From NCBI GenBank assembly GCA_023630585.1, contig CM042544.1, positions 24,259,256-24,323,255 of the forward strand: a DNA stretch of 64,000 nt, given 5' to 3'. Positions 58,685 to 64,000 of this stretch are shown here, in pieces. This DNA comes from Cranoglanis bouderius. Its lineage: Eukaryota > Chordata > Actinopteri > Siluriformes > Cranoglanididae. How positions within the stretch are numbered: position 1 is the first letter of the stretch; the number at the start of each line of letters is the position of its first letter. The position numbers were made by a program, and so were the translations under genes. The notes below the pieces were generated by a model. That model was not told the origin of the DNA, ran no database searches, and was given only the letters and a program-made list of their open reading frames with translations.

Positions 58685-60051
58685 CTAAAAGAAAAGGGAA
58701 AGACAACAAAGCATGTGTAATATAGCTAACAAGAACGCGTTGCAGTATTCGCGTTATTTTTTATTATTTGCGTTATTTATTTATTTTATTTGCGGCAAAC
58801 CTGGAAAACTCCCTCCTCCGAGGGTCTGAGTGAATCCCATTCAGGTGAATCCAAGAACTGGAAAGGGTATATGTAGTGTAGAAATTCTCCATTCACTGTA
58901 ACACGGATTCTGTTGGAACAAACAAATTCCTCACTGACTGAATCACGAATGGTGCCCTGCTCCCTACAAAAGTGCATTATGAAATAACATTTTCCCAGGC
59001 TTATATATCCTATGATGTGCACCCAGAGCCTCATCCCTCATTCAGCCACGTCTAAGAGATCAGTAGACTATATACACTATATACACGGCCCTTATTGAAA
59101 TTACACTTTCAGAAATAAAGATGCCACACTGGTAATGGTACCATCCGGGGTACATCTGTTGTATATTTAGTATGTAACTTTCACCTTTAAAATGATTTAA
59201 GGTACATAATTAAACCTTAACACCACCTATTGATGTATCTTTAAAGCGTTTCCTTAAAAACTAATTAAAGCTAAACCACATGCACCTTCCCAGGTAAACG
59301 ATACACACTAAAGGCGCAAAATATGTACCCTAGATGTACCACTCCAGCGACAAGGGAAAGTACAGGTTAGTACCTTTATTTCTGATAGTGTAGGGTTCTT
59401 TGAGGAACCATTCATATTTCAAAAGCAAAGTTCCTAAAGTTCCACTTTTAAGGGTTCTGTCGGTTTGACGATCCTAAGACACCTTAAATGAACATACAGA
59501 TATCAATTTATAGAGTGTAGAATTATAGATGTCCATATTTACCTCCCGGAGAGAAGAACAGAAAGTTTATCGATAGGAGTTTTGCCCTCGACTGAAAAGT
59601 AGTGCTCTTTTTCGATAGTATGGATTTCCTGCTCGCAGCAAGAGACGATCTTGCCGAAGTGACTGAGAGACACTCCCAACTTTTTGAACATGCATCCATA
59701 GAGATCCTGTAAGTCCTTATCAAAAGTCACACTCCGCAGGCGGTATGCGACATGGACGACTTGAGCAACAGAAATGACAAACAGGACAAAAGCCCACGAA
59801 AACGAGTCCGTGGTGCACGGGTTGGACCAAGCCCAAAAGGAGTAGCACAAAAAACCGAGCGACATCAAACTAAACATGTAGATCAATCCGTAAAATCCAC
59901 TACCGCCCATGAAGCCCAGTACCAGGAGGATATTAGCGAGATGAAAAACTGATCCTTCTGGGTCTCTTCTCCATTCTGTGCACAGTGGATGTGCCAGAGG
60001 CACCGCGCTCAGAGTAAAGTTATTCTGCTCCAGAAGAATCACAGGCTCCAT
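58439..60051 (-). CDS. popdc3: POPDC3, Popeye domain protein (whole gene, 3 coding exons)
   Basis: Exons join to 287 aa; human POPDC3 is 291. Like BVES it is a cAMP-binding muscle membrane protein. It has a short ectodomain with an N11-F-T sequon and three membrane segments between about 34 and 108 (NILLVLGFMGGSGFYGLIYM and SFSWAFVLFVISVAQVVHVA). A Popeye domain fills about 115-245, with DSPEW and FQVT (the latter at the exon 2/3 border), followed by a short tail ending EKPHNS. Start: ATG 60051, MEPVILLEQNNFTL. It lies 3.7 kb upstream of BVES on the same strand. Confidence 0.95.
58801..58909 (-). CDS. popdc3: POPDC3 coding exon 2
   Basis: 109 nt, residues 170-206: IRVTVNGEFLHYIYPFQFLD, SPEWDSLRPSEEGVFQ. 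Acceptor TCCAACAG, donor GTTTGC. Same length and phase as BVES exon 4. Confidence 0.96.
59104..59390. mobile_element. MITE with CACTTTCAGAAATAAAG ends
   Basis: About 287 bp between TA dinucleotides. The terminal inverted repeats (TACACTTTCAGAAATAAAG at 59102-59120 and its inverse at 59374-59392) match at 18 of 19 positions. No coding capacity. It lies in POPDC3 intron 1. Confidence 0.7.
59543..60051 (-). CDS. popdc3: POPDC3 coding exon 1
   Basis: Residues 1-170: ectodomain, three membrane segments and the start of the Popeye domain to GKTPIDKLSVLLSG. Donor GTAAAT. Confidence 0.96.
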
Positions 60052-61248
60052 AATCCCACTTCTTTAATCGCAAAAAGTGTTCCGTAAATCAAGTCCAGTG
60101 GCAGAGTAGCAGGTGTCTAATCCTAGATACAAATTATCACTCCAGTCCCTATTATTGCCTACAAGTACAAGCGTAAAGCAACCGAAATTTCTGAGTTCTC
60201 ACGGGAGCATGAGAAAACGTTAGTCATGTTCCATTGGGAACAGTGTTTTGTTAGCTTAAGCAGAGCGCGCTCAGAAACGCTTTCCCAAAAATAACCAGTG
60301 GGAAACGTTAGAGCAACGGGTTATATGTGTTGACATCGCCAACAGTAGAATCTACGTTATTTTAATAAGTATGAAAAAGAAGTCCGGAGTAGGCTTTACG
60401 CGCTTTATATGTGACTCCAGTCTCCAATGATCGGCATTCTGTTAAAGTATGACTCAGTAGGCTATGCTCTTTTTAATCACCGCTTAAAATAGGCTGGGAT
60501 CTATGTAATGTACAGTATTACACTAGTAAGGTCGTCTCCGAGGTCCTGGTGTCCGACAAATAATCACCAAGAAACAGATTTACCTTTAGAGAAAGTTAGA
60601 CAGAGCGTCTGTTAGAGATCACATATTAACATGGCAGCATGTTCATTTCCTCTAAAGTGCGCATGGAGGATGGACAGACTCCATGAGCTAGGAGTTCTCC
60701 CATTAATGAGGCAAGAAACACTCCGCATGTGCCAGTGACATTTGCTCAGCGCTGTTTGGAGATAAATCAGTGTCAGTGAAATACCATTTTTAGACTAAAA
60801 TAGCTTCCCTGGTTCCTTGTGGGTTACCTGACAGAGGAAGGTGACTTTGGTTGAGTCTCGGTCGAGCTCACCTGAATGAGAGATTGGGGACCAGCATTTG
60901 CTCCAGGCCCAAAAACATGACCTAAATCTCACAAAAATAAGATCACATTCTTACTATTTGAAATCTCCGGGGAGTAAAGCCTGCCACAGAGTAACATTAA
61001 CATGCCACAGCCATCCACAAACTTTTATGGACCTGCTTCCCTTTCCTGCAGTAGATTATGCATGAAGAATACAAACATGCAAGAAAATGGTGTTCAGTGG
61101 ACTGTTTGGTGAATGTGGAAGTATCTACTGAGCAAAACAAATATGAGCTTCAAGAGTAGGCTGTCCTCTGGCACTATCTTTATGCTGGATATCAGACACT
61201 TAACACATCTATATATAGAACCAGAGACCAGCTGTCTGCTTGCACATT

Positions 61249-61283
<35 letters not shown>

Positions 61284-62947
61284 ATATTCACCAAATAAGT
61301 AAGTAAATAAATATTTAAACAAACAAACAAACAAATAAACAAATAAATAAAATATTCAGTAAATTTATTGTAGCAGACATCCTGTCATGATGCTTGGCAA
61401 AGTAAAATTGTGCAGTAATTTACCTCTACACAGTTCTTTTATTAAGCACCACATTCACAAAGGAATTATTCGAATTTGGCTAATAAACCTGATAAAACAC
61501 TTTTTTTTTTAGTTCAGCTTATTTCAGTTCACCAGAGCTACAAAGCTGCTATTGTGTGAATTCAGAACAGAGGAACATTTAATTAAAATGTGCAGTGCAG
61601 GATTGAGAAATTCTTCTTTGTACTTATACTTACTCTCCTTGGTCACCTCTCTAAGGAAGGGACAAGGAAGGTTCAAAACACACCCTTTATTGGCAATACA
61701 GAATTTCCATCACATATAATGATCTGTTCATTTGTGTCTTACTAAATTTCCAAGTCTTTTCAGTTATTCTATTGATAATATAACGAATGTACACATTATT
61801 AACATGCACTCGAGAAACGTGTTCTTGCGACATAAGGGTATAAATTGTAGGTCATTCAGAATTCACCAAAGCACTGACTAACAAACCATATTTGCTTCAG
61901 GCTTAAGTCACTAGCACTGACAGCACATTGCAGGGTGACCCAGCATCCTTTCTTATCAGTGTTATATATGACAGACCTGCTCAACCTTTTTCAAAGTAGC
62001 CCTACATGCCAAACATGAGCATACACACAGACACAGAATGGTGTGTGTGTGTAGAGATTATATATGATATATATATATATATATATAATGAAAAAACTTT
62101 AGAAAAATGTGCTGTGATTTGCTGCCATGTTGGTGTAATTGACCTCACAGTCCCATAAGGATTAAATTTCTTTAATGAGTGATTTTAAAAACCATTGGCC
62201 GAAAGGCATTTAGCATTTAGAGAGAAAAAAAAGTAAAATCTAGATCCTTTAAGGGCTCTTAGGTTGTCCCTCTGAGGGAAATTGAGTTATTCTCTGTAAA
62301 GGTTGCTATGAAACATTAACTATCCAAAGAAATCCTGCAGGGTTCTTCTTTCTAAAAGTGTATAGATTTATAATGTTCAATCCTTGTGTTTTCCTGTTCC
62401 ATATGTGATGTTTGTGGTATCACAACATTTATAGTCCTAATGGAATTTCATGGAATTATGCGATTAATATTTGCACAATTTATGTTTTATTTGGACCAAA
62501 TACCAATGAAATAGCTTGGTGAGTGATTATTAAAGACTAAATTAGACTGCAATATCAAAGTTTATCTAAGAGATATCCAGGCATTATAAAGTTAATCAGA
62601 GTAAAGAGTTAAATGAACAATGCCCCACAGTTACCCCAAAACTTAAACTGCATCCAGAAGTAATAAAGCAATCAAATTTCACATTTAAGTAAAAAAAAAA
62701 AAAGAAGAAGAAGAAGAAGAACTGTATTTGCAGAACATGATTTTTACAGTGGCTCTCATTTTTTGTTTTCCATATTATAAAATGTCTTCAGCAATAGCCT
62801 CAAACAAAATCAATTAATATTTGAAATAATAATATAGTATAACTGATAATAATAATGATAAAACATCTGATTATTTTAATAACTGCCCTATCACTTCTGT
62901 ACACATTGTACATTGAAAAGGCCCCTCTCATCTGATAAACAAACACA

Positions 62948-62949
<2 letters not shown>

Positions 62950-63017
<68 letters not shown>
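62950..63017. repeat. (AC)34 microsatellite
   Basis: Pure AC tract. The Thr-His and Val-Cys frames are artefacts. Confidence 0.97.
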
Positions 63018-63018
<1 letters not shown>

Positions 63019-63664
63019 CTCATTTCCTCTCATCTTATGTCAGCTATAACCTGGGAGTCATTCTCGTCAGTGACGTGTCCATCACATTTGGGAATCAAGG
63101 CTGGCTTTCTGAAGGAGGAAATGAAAAGACAGGCAAGAGAGGAAAAGCTCTTTCTAAGGAAGAAACATACGGATTTCAATTTAAGCAGAAAAAAAATACA
63201 CATTTTATCTGTCCTATTTTTCTCTTTTAGCTCAGGAGATGTTTAAACCCATAGATTTGAGGGAATTCTTAGGGGGCCTCAGAGGAGAGACTCATTCTTG
63301 ATCTAAATGAACTTCTAGTGAGATTTGTAAAACATTTACTTGTAACATGAGAAATTACTTGTAACAGCTTTTTTTTTTTGGACAGACTTAATGAATAGTC
63401 TATTAGAAATGGAAATTAGGGTCAATTATAGAGTTAAATCCCTCAAAAAGGATATTGCTAAATATTCATGCAATGAAAATGGATTTCAAAGATTCACTTC
63501 CAGGCTTGGGTTGAGCTGGCATGGTGAAATTGTTTCTGGCTTCTACCCTCCAGTCAATCTATGAACATGATGGGTTATGAATTCATTAGCACTTCCTACA
63601 CAGTGTTCTTAGCCTACTTGGCACTATGATCCATTATAATAAAAAAAAAATATCTATCTATCTA

Positions 63665-63836
<172 letters not shown>

Positions 63837-64000
63837 GGCAATAATTATGGAAATGTTTGCACGTTTTTTTTTTTTTTTCTTTTCTTTTTTTCTGCTAGTC
63901 AGCCTGAACAAGCTTAGGAATGTTGTAAAAAGAGTTTATGGAAGTAAACCTCTTTATTTTCAAAATAAACTTAGTAATAAAAGCACATCATGAAAGAACA

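Noticed and set aside
58910..59034. N-terminal extension of POPDC3 exon 2
   Set aside because: It is intron sequence read through in frame. A clear acceptor CCAACAG at 58910 joins exon 1 to exon 2 exactly.
60500..60660. Possible extra exon upstream of POPDC3 (TAAAG/GTAAATC on the minus strand at about 60590)
   Set aside because: A lone donor-like motif without supporting acceptor, frame or homology. It could be a 5' UTR exon, but nothing in the sequence decides it.

Overview
This looks like a teleost fish genomic window, AT-rich and intron-rich. The gene order HACE1 (-), LIN28B (+), BVES/POPDC1 (-), POPDC3 (-) is the conserved vertebrate order known from human 6q21. The density and diversity of Tc1/mariner DNA transposons and the many (CA)n, (GA)n and (TA)n tracts fit a fish with heavy Tc1 load, such as a catfish. 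The species is inference only.

Layout. 1-1902 is HACE1 3' flank or 3' UTR and holds a decayed Tc1 copy. 1903-25394 is HACE1 on the minus strand. I could reconstruct all 24 coding exons, 2,724 nt, giving 907 codons plus stop in one uninterrupted frame. Tc1 copies sit in its introns at 2651-4260 (broken), 8639-10278 (apparently intact) and 14791-15914 (broken). 25395-34940 is the divergent HACE1/LIN28B intergenic region, with two more Tc1 copies and the two promoters. 34941-43078 is LIN28B (four coding exons, 227 aa), followed by a probable 3.2-kb 3' UTR with let-7 and miR-125 seed sites. LIN28B and BVES converge tail to tail. BVES (47381-54713, seven coding exons, 357 aa) carries two broken Tc1 copies in introns. 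A nested pair of transposons separates it from POPDC3 (58439-60051, three coding exons, 287 aa). 60052-64000 is non-coding repeat-rich flank.

The host genes are single-copy vertebrate genes without a shared pathway. HACE1 is a HECT E3 ubiquitin ligase, LIN28B is the let-7-blocking RNA-binding protein, and BVES and POPDC3 are a tandem paralogous pair of cAMP-binding Popeye membrane proteins whose exon sizes and phases match in the middle of the Popeye domain.

I see no wholly new biological system. The strongest item is the Tc1 transposon at 8639-10278. It has an intact 340-codon transposase with the DD34E triad and about 240-bp inverted repeats that differ at only two places, so it inserted very recently and may still be mobile. 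Other points of note are a GC-AG intron in HACE1, a tandem NAGNAG acceptor and a GTGA-repeat splice donor in LIN28B, a cysteine-rich orphan ORF fragment inside HACE1, a 58-bp direct repeat bracketing a SINE, and a transposon-within-transposon. Exon limits were placed by hand from splice motifs, reading frame and family resemblance. No alignment or expression data were used.
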